Of a stretch of DNA of 64,000 bases, positions 11,065 through 25,920 are shown piece after piece (within the stretch, counting starts at the first letter, position 1; every line of letters starts with the position of its first letter). The notes beneath the pieces were generated by a model, which saw only the letters and a program-made list of their open reading frames with translations, did not search any database and was not told where the DNA came from. The position numbers were made by a program, and so were the translations under genes. Origin of the DNA: Megascapheus bottae (taxonomy: Eukaryota; Chordata; Mammalia; Rodentia; Geomyidae); assembly GCA_024803745.1 (NCBI GenBank), contig JANJXV010000129.1, positions 1,488,001 through 1,552,000 on the forward strand, read 5' to 3'.

Positions 11065-12438
11065 GAAAGTTGTAGTGTGTGGGGAGGATGATGGGGTCAA
11101 ATACATTTCTTCTTAGAAATTTACCTCATCTGGTTGCCCTGGATTTTCCTGGCCTTCTTCTTAGAGAAAGTTCTGTTATACTGGATTTGTGGCTTGGCAA
11201 TGATCTAGCATGTACATCTTCGAGTAAGACATCCACAACTTCCATGCCTGAGACTCGAGTTTCCTGACCTTTGGCAACAGCACAGCAACATCTTTCTTCC
11301 TCCTGAGCCACAGGCCAAGTGAGCTGGCTTGAGCTGGTTGTTAGTTACAGTGGCTTGGTTACCAGGGTTCCATATTCTGTTCCATTGTGAGGGAGGCAGG
11401 GTCACCTTTCAGGGCCCAATGACCAAAGATCCTTGCTCACAAAAGACCTCACCAAAGACATACTGGAGGCTGAATCTCTCCTCCAGTCTCACAATATACA
11501 TGTGGATGTAGTATACAGCACACCTTATTTGTCCAATCCCAATGTCTTCCACTAGGCCCAACTACCAGTCTGGTCTCAGGCTCAAGGAGCCTTTCTTAGG
11601 TAAGATCCAAACTTAAGGGTCAATATTGCCCTCATCCTGTACAAAACATTTGCTTCACAGTGCCTTCTCTGCCTGCATTTTGCCCCTTGTCGAATTTTTT
11701 TTGTTTTTGCTAGTCTTGGGACTTGACCTCAGAGTGTGAACATTGTTCTTGGGCTTTCTTTAGGCTTTAGCTGTCCCACCGAGCCACAGCACCACTTGCA
11801 GCGTTTTCTATTTATGTGGTAATGAGGAATCAAACCTGAGGCTTACTGCTTGGTAGCCAAGGACTCTCCCACTAGGTCAAACACACAGGGCATCTTGCAC
11901 ATATTTTTGACGTCAATCTACTAGGATATTATTAGGTTTCTGTATCCTAATCAATTTTTTCCTGATGATTAGCTTTGCTGTCATGTGTAAAAAATGCAAG
12001 AGGGGAAAACACAGAAGAATTAGTGAAATTAAAAAAAAAGCATTAGACACAGTTAAGTGTTCATTCTTTGTAGGAGAAAGGATATTTGGATATGATGATG
12101 ATGATGATGACTTTATAATTACTATGTCAGTGTTGAGAGTTTGGCATAGTGGTAGAGTGCTTGCCTAGCATCCATGAAGATCTGGGTTTGATTGCTCAGT
12201 ATCACATAGATAGAAAATCTAGATGTGGCACTGTGGCTCAAGTGGCAGAGGGCTAGACTTGAGAAAACCCGAGGACAGTGCACAGTCCCTGAATTCAAGC
12301 CCCAAGACTAGCAGAAAGATAAAAGAAAATAAAAATGCTTTTTCTCAGCTAATTCACTCACAGCATTTGCTTCTGAAATCTTCACTTCTGCATCTTGTGA
12401 AATACCCCTTTCCGTCAATGTAGACAAGAAAAACAGAT
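11065..12438 (+). repeat. Non-L1 flank of array unit, copy B
   Basis: Same content as the first flank but with a short GAT tract (12092-12110). It carries several private substitutions in the plus-strand SINE and the following stretch, for example 'cacagtccctg' near 12281 and 'cttcactt' near 12380. Confidence 0.9.
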
Positions 12439-12998
12439 CCATCCCATGGTCCACTGTGAGGCCACTGGTTTGGCTAAGAGCTAGTCGTGCAGCAACACAT
12501 AAGTTTTAGTCTAATACTTTCCAAACTTTGTACTCAAATATGCTACCTACTTACCAACTTATGTCAGTTATCCTTATGCTATAAATTTTCTTCATTACTA
12601 CAATATTCTTACACTCCTACATGAATCCTCTTGCACCTCCCCTGACCTCTCTCATTCTGTTTTTCTATCTCTGGACCTCTGCTCGTCTTTCAACCCTTAT
12701 ACTGCACGGATCTACACTTGATGGCTGTTGAGCAATATTGTATATGTAGGTGGTTAATTATTCTCTAGGCTCAGAGGGACTTAAAGACAATAGAGATTGG
12801 ATTGAGAGGCTTATTGTTTTGGGTATAAATCGCTTATCAGTGGTTGTATTAGGATGGTCTGTAAGTGCACAAAAAGAAAGAGTGATAATACCAATCAAAA
12901 CTTGTGAACATCTAGTGTCTGCCAGCTACAGAGGTCTAGGTTGGTTATATCTGAAAAACTATAATCGTATTTAGTAGTAATCTTGCTCCCATTTTCAA

Positions 12999-14180
12999 AT
13001 GGGCAGAACAAGAAACTCAAGAAAAATGTCAAATCAAGAAACAACATCCCCCACCCAATGTAAACAGACAATGGAACAGTCACTGGCAAACCTAGAGGAA
13101 AGTCTTCCAATTGCTACACAAATGCAATTGATAAACATCATTAATGAAAAATGTGAAAATATAAAGAAAGAGATAATGGAGGAAGCCATACCTGAACAAG
13201 AGGAAAGCAAAAACAAGGTGATAAGTGAAAAAGAAGAAGCCATAAAGCAGGCCATAATAAAGGTTTTTCAAAGAAAGATGGATGAATTCAAAGAATCCAC
13301 AAATAAAAACGTGACCAAACTCCAGCAAATGTCCAAAGAAAATAAAGCTACTGAGCTAACCACTCAAAAGGAAATCAAGGAGATAAAGAAATCCATACAT
13401 GATCTAAAACAAGGGATGCAAGCATCAAAAGTGAGCAATTAGAAGCAAGGGAGATGAAAAATAAAGTAGATAGCTTTGATAGCAGGTTAGACATTGCACA
13501 CGAGAGAATTTCCGTGGCTGAAGATAATTTAGGTATTATAAAGAACAGAAAATGAGTCAATCCAAATCTAGGAAATATGAGAGAGCGCTTCAGGAGGTCC
13601 AAGATACAATTAGGAAGCCTAATTTAAGGCTAGTTGGTATTGAGGAGGGCGTGGAGAAAGAGGTCAATGGTATTGGAAATATACTTCAGGGAATCATCTC
13701 AGAGAATTTCCCAAATATCCAGAAGGGCTGGCCATCCAGATACGAGAAGCTTTTAGAACCCCAAACAGACCTGACCAGAAAAGAACATCCCACCGCCACA
13801 TTGTGATCCGAACTGGATCAATAGAAACGAAAGGGAAGATCCTAAAGGCAGCCAGGGAAAAGGGATCAGTAACCTACAAAGGCAAACCAATCAGAATAAC
13901 CCCAGATTTCTCAGCAGAGACCATGCAAGCACGAAGTGACTGGAAGCATATATGTCATGCCCTTTTATCAAATAACTACCAACCAAGAATAATGTAGCCA
14001 GCTAAGCTCTCATTCATAACTGAGGGAAAAATAAAAACATTCCATTCCAGGGAAAAGCTGCAACAATATGTCGAAACAAAACCAACACTACAGAGAATTC
14101 TCAAAGATGCTCTATACATAGAAAACCAAAATAAATGCAATATAGGGAAAGAAATGGCACCTAAACAGCATACCATCTAA
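12999..14180 (+). pseudogene. LINE-1 ORF1 pseudogene, copy C
   Basis: Beyond the shared lesions, a 1-bp deletion ('gggatgcaagcatc', near 13422) ends the coiled-coil frame at 13442. Deletions near 13729 ('ggctggccatcc') shift the frame inside the RRM, so three open pieces remain (12999-13442, 13552-13806, 13803-13997). It is the most broken ORF1 among the complete units. Confidence 0.9.
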
Positions 14181-14228
14181 GGACCACAAGAACTGTCAAG
14201 ACACAGGCCCTACTAAAAGCTTTTAAAA

Positions 14229-17200
14229 ATGGTAGGAACTAATAAATATCTCTCAATCCTAACTCTCAATATCAATGGACTTAACTCTCCAATTAAACGG
14301 CATAGGTTGTCTCGTTGGATCAAAAAACAAGAGCCATCGTTCTGCTGACTTCGAGAGACACATCTTACCCAAGAACAATCATCTTTTGAAAGTGAGAGGT
14401 TGGAATAAACTCTATCAAGCTAACTGCCCCCATAAACAGGCTAGAGTTGCCATCCTCATATCAGATACAATAGACTTCAAACTGAAATTAGTAAGAAAAG
14501 ACAAAGAAGGTTACTACATACTACTAAAGGGATCTTCCCTCCCGGAAGACATAACAATCCTAAATATTTACACACCCAATCCCGGAGCTCCAAACTTCAT
14601 CAAGCAAACTTTACTTACACTGAAACCATACATAGATCGAAATACAGTGATTGTTGGTGAGTTTAACACACCACTCTCACCTATGGACAGATCAACAAGG
14701 CAAAAACTCAACAGAGAAACCTTAGAACTGAACAACTATATAGACCAACTAGATCTAACAGACATCTGCAGAATATTCCACCCAGTAACACCACAATATA
14801 CGTTTTTCTCAGCAGCACATGGAACATTTTCCAAAATAGACCACATGTTAGGCCATAAAGCAAACCTGGACAGATTCAGAAACACTGAAATTATTCCATG
14901 CACACTGTCACACCATAAAGGCATCAAATTGGAGCTGAACACACATCTCAACCAAAGAAAACCCTGTAACTCATGGAGACTGAACCACACATTGTTGAAT
15001 CAAAAACAATGGGTAATCGAAGAGATCAGAACAGATATCCAACTGTTTATGAAATTTAACAATAAGGAGCACACAAATATCAACTCCTTAGGGACACAAC
15101 AAAGGCAGTACTCAGAGGAAAATTTATAGCGCGGAGTGCCTACAACAGCATGTTGGAAAAATTGCAAACCAACTAGTTAATGTCTCACCTTAACCTCCTG
15201 GAAAAAGAGCAACAAACCAACCCTAAATCCATTAGGAGAAAGCACATTATTAAAATCAAAGCAGAATTAAATGATTTGGAATAAAAAAACTATAGAAAGA
15301 ATCAACAAAACAAGGAGTTGGTTCTTGAAAGAATTAACAAAATTGACAAGCCCTTAGCAAATCTTACCAAAAAAAGAAGAGAGCATATCGAAATAAACAA
15401 AATCGCAGATGAAAATGGTAATATCACGACAGAAATTACCAAGATCCAGAATATCATGAGGGAATACTTCTCAAACCCTTACGCCAACAAATTTGAGAAT
15501 CTAGAAGAAATGGATGAATTCCTAGACAATATTAACATACACACACTGAACCAAGAAGAGCTAACCCAACTCCACAGGCCTATTTCAAGCTCTGAAATAG
15601 AAATGGAAATTAGACAACTTCCACTTAAAAAGAGCCCAGGGCCAGATGGATTCACAGCTGAATTCTATAAGGTCTTCAATGCAGAGCTCACACCAATACT
15701 CCTCAAGCTCTTCAACGAAATTGAAAATGAAGGTTCTTTACTAAACTGATTCTGTGAAGCCAGCATATCCCTCATCCCCAAACCAGACAGAGATTCATCA
15801 AAGAAAGAGATCTATAGATCCATTTCTTTGATGAACCTCGATGCAAAACTTCTCAACAAAATACTGGCCAACCGTCTACAACAACTCATCAAAAAAATAT
15901 ACACTATGATCAAACTGGATTCATCACAGGGAGGCAAAGCTGGTTCAACATACACAAATCAATTAATATAATTCAACACATCAACAGGAGCAGGGATAAA
16001 ATCACATGATTGTCTCAATAGATGCGGAAAAGGCATTTGACAAGATCCAAAACCCCTTTATGTAAAAAGATGTGGAGAAACTAGGAATCCATGGAACATT
16101 TCTCAATGTAATAAAGGCTGTGTATGAGAAACCCACTGCTAGTATTATACTTAATGGTGAAAATCTAAAGCCATTCCCTCTAAAATCAGGAACGAGACAA
16201 GGATGCCCACTCTCTCCACTCCTTTTTAACATAGTACTAGAATTCCTAGGCAGTGCAATATGGCAAGAAGCAAGCATAAAGGGGATCCAAGTAGGGAAAG
16301 AGGAAATAAAACTATCCCTCTTTGCAGATGACATGATTCTGTATTTAAAGAATCCTATAGACTCTACTCCCAAGCTCCTTGAGCTGATTCAAAGCTTTGG
16401 AAGGGTAGCAGGCCATAAAATCAACCCTCACAAATCAACTGCCTTACTTTACGCCAACACTGAGAGGAACGAGGCAATAATCAGGAAAGAAAATCCTTTC
16501 ACAATAGCCTCAAAGAAAATAAAGTACCTAGCAATTAGCTTAACTAAGAATGTAAAGGACCGTTTAGATGAAAACTTTAAAACCCTAAAAAAGGAAATTA
16601 AAGCAGAACTAAGGAAATGGAAAAACCTCCCATGCTCCTGGATTGGAAGAATCAACATTGTGAAAATGACAATCTTGCCAAGGGCTATCTACAAATTCAA
16701 TGTAATACCCATCAACATCCCAATGTCATTCTTTAAAGACATAGAAGAGGCAATTCAAAATTTCATATGGAATAATAAAAGCCCCCGTATAGCAAAAACA
16801 CTTCTTAGCCGAAAGAACAGCGCTGGAGGAATTTCAATTCCAAACTTAAGGCTCTATTACAGAGCTATAATTCTCAAAACAGCTTGGTACTGGCACAAGA
16901 ACAGGCCTGAAGTCCAATGGAGTAGAACTGCGGACCCAGATATTAAACCACAGACCTATGGCCACATAATCTTTGACCAGGGAGCCAAAAAAATAGAATG
17001 GAAGAAAGATAGCCTCTTCAACAAGTTGTGCTGGCAGAACTGGTTAAACACCTGCAGAAAACTAAAGTTGGATCCTTCTTTGTCACCTTGCACTAGAATT
17101 AACTCCAAATGGATGAAAGAGGTGGAGGTAAAAGCTGACACACTGAAAAGTTTACAGGAAGGAATAGGAGATACACTAGGCCTCCTTGGTACAGGTCGAA

Positions 17201-18068
17201 ACTTTCTTAATAAGGACCAAGAATCACAACAAATCAGAGAAAGGCTGGATAAGTGGGACTGCATTAAACTGCAGAGCTTTTGTATGGCAACGGATATAGC
17301 TAGTAAACTAATCAGGAAGCCTACTGAGTGGGAGAAGATCTTCACCACCCAAACAACGGAACAAGGCCTCATATCTAAAATATATCAACAACTCAAAAAA
17401 TTGAATCACTCCAAAACTAACCTCCAAAGTAACACCCATCCCATTACAAAATGGGCCAAAGACTTAAAGAGAGTCTTCTCAGAAGAAGAAACAAAAATGG
17501 CCTATAGACACAGGAAGAAATGCTCAACATCTCTGGTCATAAAAGAAATGCAAATCAAAACAAGTCTAAGATTCCACCTAACTCCAGTTAGAATGGCAGG
17601 ATCAGGAAAACGAATGACAACAGATGCTGGAGGGGATGTGGTCAGGAGGGATCACTACTACACTGTTGGTGGGAGTGCAAACTCGTTCAACCACTATGGA
17701 AAGCAGTGCGGCAGTGCCTCAAAACGCTAAACATACAACTCCCCTATGACCCAGCAATTCCAGTACTTGGCATTTACCCAACAATCCAGAAACAAGGGCC
17801 TACTAAACCCACTAGCACAACAATGTTCATTGCAGCACTATTCACCATAGCATAGATATGGAACCAACCCAGATGTCCCTCAGTTGATGAGTGGATCAAC
17901 AAGTTGTGGTATTTGTACACAATGGAATTCTATGCTGCTGTCAGAAAGAATGACATCGCCCCATTTGTTAGGAAATGGAAAGACTTAGAACAAATCATAT
18001 TAAGTGAAGTAAGCCAGACTCAAAGGAACTTAGGCTCAGTGGTTTCCCTCATTCGTCATAATCAGTAG
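14229..18068 (+). pseudogene. LINE-1 ORF2 pseudogene, copy C
   Basis: The endonuclease carries the shared TGA at codon 40 and the Asp-to-Glu change. 'SDH' is altered to 'SHH', touching a catalytic position. A TTA-to-TAA change near 16063 closes the frame before the RT palm. RT then reads openly from 16072 with FADD at 16321-16332. A 1-bp deletion near 17598 ('gaatggcaggatc') throws the zinc-knuckle region out of frame to a stop at 17730. It shares the AAA-to-TAG change near 17850 with copy A. Confidence 0.9.
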
Positions 18069-18483
18069 AAACCTTGGGCTCTACTAGCAGAGATTGGCAA
18101 TAGAGCAAAAGGCCATATATAAGACCATATAATGTGAAGCTAATTGAAAGGACCTCCAGGATATTGACACAAAAGCCATATAATGAATGATTGTTGTCCT
18201 TAATGTACTATGTTGTCTCTCATCTCGCTTGCTGTCCCTTGGTTATCCCATATTGGTATAGTATCTCACTTTGTTATCTGATATATTGAATTTATTTGTA
18301 TTTGGATATTTCAAATTTGATATGGAAGGGGGGAAAACCAAGATGGGTGGGGGGTGTGGGGTTGGAGGGAAATGGGTACCAAGACATGTGAAAGGGTATC
18401 AATGTATGTGAATTAATGCACCTTCTATCTGGCAAATATCATCTAACCCTTTTACTAATTACAATAAAAAAATGAAAAAATAA

Positions 18484-19509
18484 GAAAGTTGTAGTGTGTG
18501 GGGAGGATGATGGGGTCAAATACATTTCTTCTTAGAAATTTACCTCATCTGCTTGCCCTGGATTTTCCTGGCCTTCTTCTTAGAGAAAGTTCTGTTATAC
18601 TGGATTTGTGGCTTGGCAATGATCTAGCATGTACATCTTCGAGTAAGACATCCACAACTTCCATGCCTGAGACTCGAGTTTCCTGACCTTTGGCAACAGC
18701 ACAGCAACATCTTTCTTCCTCCTGAGCCACAGGCCAAGTGAGCTGGCTTGAGCTGGTTGTTAGTTACAGTGGCATGGTTACCAGGGTTCCATATTCTGTT
18801 CCATTGTGAGGGAGGCACGGTCACCTTTCAGGGACCAATGACCAAAGATCCTTGCTCACAAAAGACCTCACCAAAGACATACTGGAGGCTGAATCTCTCA
18901 TCCAGTCTCACAATATACATGTGGATGTAGTATACAGCACACCTTATTTGTCCAATCCCAATGTCTTCCACTAGGCCCAACTACCAGTCTGGTCTCAGGC
19001 TCAAGGAGCATTTCTTAGGTAAGATCCAAACTTAAGGGTCAATATTGCCCTCATCCCTTACAAAACATTTGCTTCACAGTGCCTTCTCTGCCTGCATTTT
19101 GCCCCTTGTTGAATTTTTTTTGTTTTTGCTAGTCTTGGGTCTTGACCTCAGAGTGTGAACATTGTTCTTTGGCTTTCTTTAGGCTTTAGCTGTCCCACCG
19201 AGCCACAGCACCACTTGCAGCGTTTTCTATGTATGTGGTAATGAGGAATCAAACCTGAGGCTTACTGCTTGGTAGCCAAGGACTCTCCCACTAGGTCAAA
19301 CACACAGGGCATCTTGCACATATTTTTGACGTCAATCTACTAGGATATTATTAGGTTTCTGTATCCTAATCAATTTTTTCCTGATGATTAGCTTTGCTGT
19401 CATGTGTAAAAAATGCAAGAGGGAAAAACACAGAAGAATTAGTGAAATTAAAAAAAAGCATTAGACACAGTTAAGTGTTCATTCTTTGTAGGAGAAAGGA
19501 TATTTGGAT

Positions 19510-19543
<34 letters not shown>

Positions 19544-19871
19544 CTTTATAATTACTATGTCAGGGTTGAGAGTTTGGCATAGTGGTAGAGTGCTTGCCTA
19601 GCATCCATGAAGATCTGGGTTTGATTGCTCAGTACCACATAGATAGAAAATCTAGATGTGGCACTGTGGCTCAAGTGGCAGAGGGCTAGACTTGAGAAAA
19701 CCCGAGGACAGTGCTCAGGCCCTGAATTCAAGCCCCAAGACTGGCAGAAAGATAAAAGAAAATAAAAATGCTTTTTACGAGCTAATTCACTCACAGCATT
19801 TGCTTCTGAATTCTTCGCTTCTGCATCTTGTGAAATACCCCTTTCCCTCAACGTAGACAAGAAAAACAGAT
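18484..19871 (+). repeat. Non-L1 flank of array unit, copy C
   Basis: Same layout, with a pure GAT tract of about 34 bp (19510-19543). Private changes include 'ggcatggttacc' near 18772 and 'ggaggcacgg' near 18812. Confidence 0.9.
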
Positions 19872-20431
19872 CCATCCCATGGTGCACTGTGAGGCCACTG
19901 GTTGGGCTAAGAGCTAGTCGTGCAGCAACACATAAGCTTTATTCTAATACTTTCCAAACTTTGTACTCAAATATGCTACCTACTTACCAACTTATGTCAG
20001 TTATCCTTATGCTATAACTTTTCTTCATTACTACAATATTCTTACACTCCTACGTTAATCCTCTTGCACCTCCCCTGACCTCTCTCATTCTTTTTTTCTA
20101 TCTCTGGACCTCTGCTCGTCTTTCAACCCTTATACTGCATGGATCTACACTTGATGGCTGTTGAGCATTATTGTATATGTAGGTGGTTAATTATTCTCTA
20201 GGCTCAGAGGGACTTAAAGACAATAGAGATTGGACTGAGAGGCTTATTGTTTTGGGTATAAATCGCTTATCAGTGGTTGTATTAGGCTGGTCTGTAAGTG
20301 CACAAAAAGAAAGAGTGATAATACCAATCAAAACTTGTGAACATCTAGTGTCTGCCAGCTACAGAGGTCTAGGTTGGTTATATCTGAAAAACTATAATCG
20401 TATTTAGTAGTAATCTTGCTCCCATTTTCAA

Positions 20432-21614
20432 ATGGGCAGAACAAGAAACTCAAGAAAAATGTCAAATCAAGAAACAACATCCCCCACCCAATGTAAACAG
20501 ACAATGGAACAGTCACTGGCAAACCTAGAGGAGAGTCTTCCAATTGCTACACAAATGCAATTGATAAACGTCATTAATGAAAAATGTGAAAATATAAAGA
20601 ATGAGATAATGGAGGAAGCCATACCTGAACAAGAGGAAAGCAAAAACAAGGTGATAAGTGAAAAAGAAGAAGCCATAAAGGAGGCCATAATAAAGGTTTT
20701 TCAAAGAAAAATGGATGAATTCAAAGAATCCACAAATAAAAACGTGACCAAACTCCAGCAAATGTCCAAAGAAAATAAAGCTACTGAGCTAACCACTCGA
20801 AAGGAAATCAAGGAGATAAAGAAATCCATACATGATTTAAAACAAGGGATGCAAGGCATCAGAAGTGAGCAATTAGAAGCAAGGGAGATGAAAAATAAAG
20901 TAGATAGATTTGATAGCAGGTTAGACAATGCAGAGGAGAGAATTTCCGTGGCTGAAGATAATTTAGGTATTATAAAGAACAGAAAATGAGTCAATCCAAA
21001 TCTAGGAAATATGAGAGAGCGCTTCAGGAGGTCCAAGATACAATTAGGAAGCCTAATTTAAGGCTAGTTGGTATTGAGGAGGGCGTGGAGAAAGAGGTCA
21101 ATGGTATTGGAAATATACTTCAGGGAATCATCTCAGAGAATTTCCCAAATATCCAGAAGGGCAGGCCCATCAAGATACGAGAAGCTTTTAGAACCCCAAA
21201 CAGACCTGACCAGAAAAGAACATCCCACCGCCACATTGTGATGCGAACTGGATCAATAGAAACGAAAGGAAAGATCCTAAAGGCAGCCAGGGAAAAGGGA
21301 TCAGTAACCTACAAAGGCAAACCAATCAGAATAACCCCAGATTTCTCAGCAGAGACCATGCAAGCACGAAGTGACTGGAAGCATATATGTCATGCCCTTA
21401 TATCAAATAACTACCAACCAAGAATACTGTAGCCAGCTAAGCTCTCATTCATAACTGAGGGAAAAATTAAAACATTCCATTCCAGGGAAATGCTGCAACA
21501 ATATGTCGAAACAAAACCAACACTACAGAGAATTCTCAAAGATGCTCTATACATAGAAAACCAAAATAAATGCAATACAGGGAAAGAAAAGGCACCAAAC
21601 AGCATACCATCTAA
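20432..21614 (+). pseudogene. LINE-1 ORF1 pseudogene, copy D
   Basis: Both halves are open (20432-20989 and 20986-21432) and meet at the shared ATGA overlap (20986-20989). Downstream of the shared TAG a private 1-bp deletion ('ggcaccaaacagc', near 21590) disrupts the last residues. The coiled-coil end reads 'DNAEER', closer to a normal heptad than the 'DIAHER' of copies B and C. Confidence 0.9.
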
Positions 21615-21663
21615 GGACCACAAGAACTGTCAAGACAGAGGCCCTACTAAAAGCTTTTAAAAA

Positions 21664-24600
21664 ATGGTAGGAACTAATAAATATCTCTCAATCCTAACTC
21701 TCAATATCAATGGACTTAACTCTCCAATTAAACGGCATAGGTTGTCTAGTTGGATCAATAAGCAAGAGCCATCGTTCTGCTGACTTCAAGAGACACATCT
21801 TACCCAAAAACAATCATCTTTTGAAAGTGAGAGGTTGGAATAAACTCTATCAAGCTAACTGCCCCCATAAACAGGCTAGAGTTGCCATCCTCATATCAGA
21901 TACAATAGACTTCAAACTAAAATTAGTAAGAAAAGACAAAGAAGGTTACTACATACTACTAAAGGGATCTTTCCTCCCGGAAGACATAACAATCCTAAAT
22001 ATTTACACACCCAATCCCGGAGCTCCAAACTTCATCAAGCAAACTTTACTTACACTGAAACCATACATAGATCGAAACACAGTGATTGTTGGTGAGTTTA
22101 ACACACCACTCTCACCTATGGACAGATCCACAAGGCAAAAACTCAACAGAGAAACCTTAGAACTGAACAACTATATAGACCAACTAGATCTAACAGACAT
22201 CTGCAGAATATTCCACCCAGTAACACCACAATATACGTTTTTCTCAGCAGCACATGGAACATTTTCCAAAATAGACCACATCTTAGGCCATAAAGCAAAC
22301 ATGGACAGATTCAGAAACACTGAAATTATTCCATGCACACTCTCAGCCCATAAAGGCATCAAATTGGAGCAGAACACACATCTCCACCAAAGAAAACCCT
22401 GTAACTCATGGAGACTGAACCACACATTGTTGAATCAAAAACAATGGGTAATCGAAGAGTTCAGAACAGATATCCAACTGTTTATGAAATTTAACAATAA
22501 GGAGCACACAAATATAAACTCCTTAGGGACACAACAAAGGCAGTACTCAGAGGAAAATTTATAGCGCTGAGTGCCTACAACAGCAAGTTGGAAAAATGGC
22601 AAACCAACTAGTTAATGTCTCACCTTAACCTCCTGGAAAAAGAGCAACAAACCAAACCTAAACCCATTAGGAGAAAGCAAGTTATTAAAATCAAAGCAGA
22701 ATTAAATGATTTGGAATAAAAAAAACTATAGAAAGAATCAATAAAACAAGGAGTTGGTTCTTGAAAGAATTAACAAAATTGACAAGCCCGTAGCAAATCT
22801 TACCGAAAAAAGAAGAGAGCATATCGAAATAAACAAAATCGCAGATGAAAATGGTAATATCACGACAGAAATTACCAAGATCCAGAATATCATGAGGGAA
22901 TACTTCTCAAACCTTTACGCCAACAAATTTGAGAATCTAGAAGAAATGGATGAATTCCTAGACAATATTAACATACACACACTGAACCAAGAGGAGCTAA
23001 CCCAACTCAACAGGCCTATGTCAAGCTCTGAAATAGAAATGGAAATTAGACAACTTCCACTTAAAAAGAGCCCAGGGCCAGATGGATTCACAGCTGAATT
23101 CTATAAGGTCTTCAAAGCAGAGCTCACACCAATACTCCTCAAGCTCTTCAACGAAATTGAAAATGAAGGTTCTTTACTAAACTGATTCTGTGAAGCCAGC
23201 ATATCCCTCATCCCCAAACCAGACAGAGATTCATCAAAGAAAGAGATCTATAGACCCATTTCTTTGATGAACCTCGATGCAAAACTTCTCAACAAAATAC
23301 TGGCCAACCGTCTACAACAACTCATCAAAAAAAATATACACTATGATCAAACTGGATTCATCACAGGGAGGCAAAGCTGGTTCAACATACACAAATCAAT
23401 TAATATAATTCAACACATCAACAGGAGCAGGGATAAAATCACATGATTGTCTCAATAGATGCGGAAAAGGCATTTGACAAGATCCAAAACCCCTTTATGT
23501 TAAAAGATGTGGAGAAACTAGGAATCCATGGAACATTTCTCAATGTAATAAAGGCTGTGTGTGAGAAACCCACTGCTAGTATTATACTTAATGGTGAAAA
23601 TCTAAAGCCATTCCCTCTAAAATCAGGAACGAGACAAGGATGCCCACTCTCTCCACTCCTTTGTAACATAGTACTAGAATTCCTAGGCAGTGCAATATGG
23701 CAAGAAGCAAGCATAAAGGGGATCCAAGTAGGGAAAGAGGAAATAAAACTATCCCTCTTTGCAGATGACATGATTCTGTATTTAAAGAATCCTATAGACT
23801 CTACTCCCAAGCTCCTTGAGCTGATTCAAAGCTTTGGAAGGGTAGCAGGCCATAAAATCAACCCTCACAAATCAACTGCCTTACTTTACGCCAACACTGA
23901 GAGGAACGAGGCAATAATCAGGAAAGAAAATCCTTTCACAATAGCCTCAAAGAAAATAAAGTACCTAGCAATTAGCTTAACTAAGAATGTAAAGGACCGT
24001 TTAGATGAAAACTTTAAAACCCTAAAAAAGGAAATTAAAGCAGAACTAAGGAAATGGAAAAACCTCCCATGCTCCTGGATTGGAAGAATCAACATTGTGA
24101 AAATGACAATCTTGCCAAGGGCTATCTACAAATTCAATGTAATACCCATCAACATCCCAATGTCATTCTTTAAAGACATAGAAGAGGCAATTCAAAATTT
24201 CATATGGAATAATAAAAGCCCCCGTATAGCAAAAACACTTCTTAGCAGAAAGAACAGCGCTGGAGGAATTTCAATTCCAAACTTAAGGCTCTATTGCAGA
24301 GCTATAATTCTCAAAACAGCTTGGTACTGGCACAAGAACAGGCCTGAAGTCCAATGGAGTAGAACTGCGGACCCAGATATTAAACCACAGACCTATGGCC
24401 ACCTAATCTTTGACCAGGGAGCCAAAAAAATAGAATGGAAGAAAGATAGCCTCTTCAACAAGTTGTGCTGGCAGAACTGGTTAAACACCTGCAGAAAACT
24501 AAAGTTGGATGCTTCTTTGTCCCCTTGCACTAGAATTAACTCCAAATGGATCAAAGACGTGGAGGTAAAAGCTGACACACTGAAAAGTTTACAGGAAGGA

Positions 24601-25506
24601 ATAGGAGATACACTAGGACTCCTTGGTACAGGTCGAAACTTTCTTAATAAGGACCAAGAATCACAACAAATCAGAGAAAGGCTGGATAAGTGGGACTGCA
24701 TTAAACTGCAGAGCTTTTGTATGGCAACGGATATAGCTAGTAAACTAATCAGGAAGCCTACAGAGTGGGAGAAGATCTTCACCACCCAAACAACGGAACA
24801 AGGCCTCATATCTAAAATATATCAACAACTCAAAAAATTGAATCACTCCAAAACTAACCTCCAAAGTAACACCCATCCCATTACAAAATGGGCCAAAGAC
24901 TTAAAGAGAGTCTTCTCAGAAGAAGAAACAAAAATGGCCTATAGACACATGAAGAAATGCTCAACATCTCTGGTCATAAAAGAAATGCAAATCAAAACAA
25001 GTCTAAGATTCCACCTAACTCCAGTTAGAATGGCCAGGATCAGGAAAACGAATGACAACAGATGCTGGAGGGGATGTGGTCAGGAGGGATCACTACTACA
25101 CTGTTGGTGGGAGTGCAAACTCGTTCAACCACTATGGAAAGCAGTGCGGCAGTGCCTCAAAACGCTAAACATACAACTCCCCTATGACCCAGCAATTCCA
25201 GTACTTGGCATTTACCCAACAATCCAGAAACAAGGGCATACTAAACCCACTAGCACAACAATGTTCATTGCAGCACTATTCACCATAGCAAAGATATGGA
25301 ACCAACCCAGATGTCCCTCAGTTGATGAGTGGATCAACAAGTTGTGGTAGTTGTACACAATGGAATTCTATGCTGCTGTCAGAAAGAATGACATCGCCCC
25401 ATTTGTCAGGAAATGGAAAGACTTAGAACAATTCATATTAAGTGAAGTAAGCCAGACTCAAAGGAACTTAGGCTCAGTGGTTTCCCTCATTCGTCATAAT
25501 CAGTAG
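21664..25506 (+). pseudogene. LINE-1 ORF2 pseudogene, copy D
   Basis: The shared endonuclease lesions are present, and 'SDH' is 'SAH', losing the Asp. From 23443 to 25350 there are 635 open codons covering RT (FADD 23758-23769), thumb and the zinc-knuckle region. The frame ends early where TAT of 'LWYLY' is TAG (25348-25350). Eight A residues near 23330 keep the preceding segment in frame ('[12 protein letters not shown]'), as in copy A; the other copies have seven. Confidence 0.9.
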
Positions 25507-25920
25507 AAACCTTGGGTTCTACTAGCAGAGATTGGCAATAGAGCAAAAGGCCATATATAAGGCCATATAATGTGAAGCTAATTGAAAGGACCTCCAGGAT
25601 ATTGACACAAAAGCCATATAATGAATGATTGTTGTCCTTAATGTACTATGTTGTCTCTCATCTCCCTTGCTGTCCCTTGGTTATCCCATATTGGTATAGT
25701 ATCTCACTTTGTTATCTGATATATTGAATTTATTTGTATTTGGATATTTGAAATTTGATAGGGAAGGGGGGAAAACCAAGACGGGTGGGGGGTGTGGGGT
25801 TGGAGGGAAATGGGTACCAAGACATGTGAAAGGGTATCAATGTATGTGAATTAATGTACCTTCTATCTGGCAAATATCATCTAACCCTTTTACTAATTAC
25901 AATAAAAAAATGAAAAAAAA

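Larger units (their letters stand above)
12439..18483 (+). mobile_element. LINE-1, copy C
   Basis: Complete L1 of the second full unit. Its ORF1 region shares 'cattgcacacgagag' with copy B, while its RT region shares 'aaaagcccccgtat' with copy D. Different parts of one element therefore resemble different neighbours. The tail reads 'gaaaaaataag' where other copies have a pure A-run. Confidence 0.93.
19872..25920 (+). mobile_element. LINE-1, copy D
   Basis: Complete L1 of the third full unit. It holds the second longest RT reading frame in the window. Its 5' region has the private variant 'gagcattattg' near 20164. Confidence 0.93.
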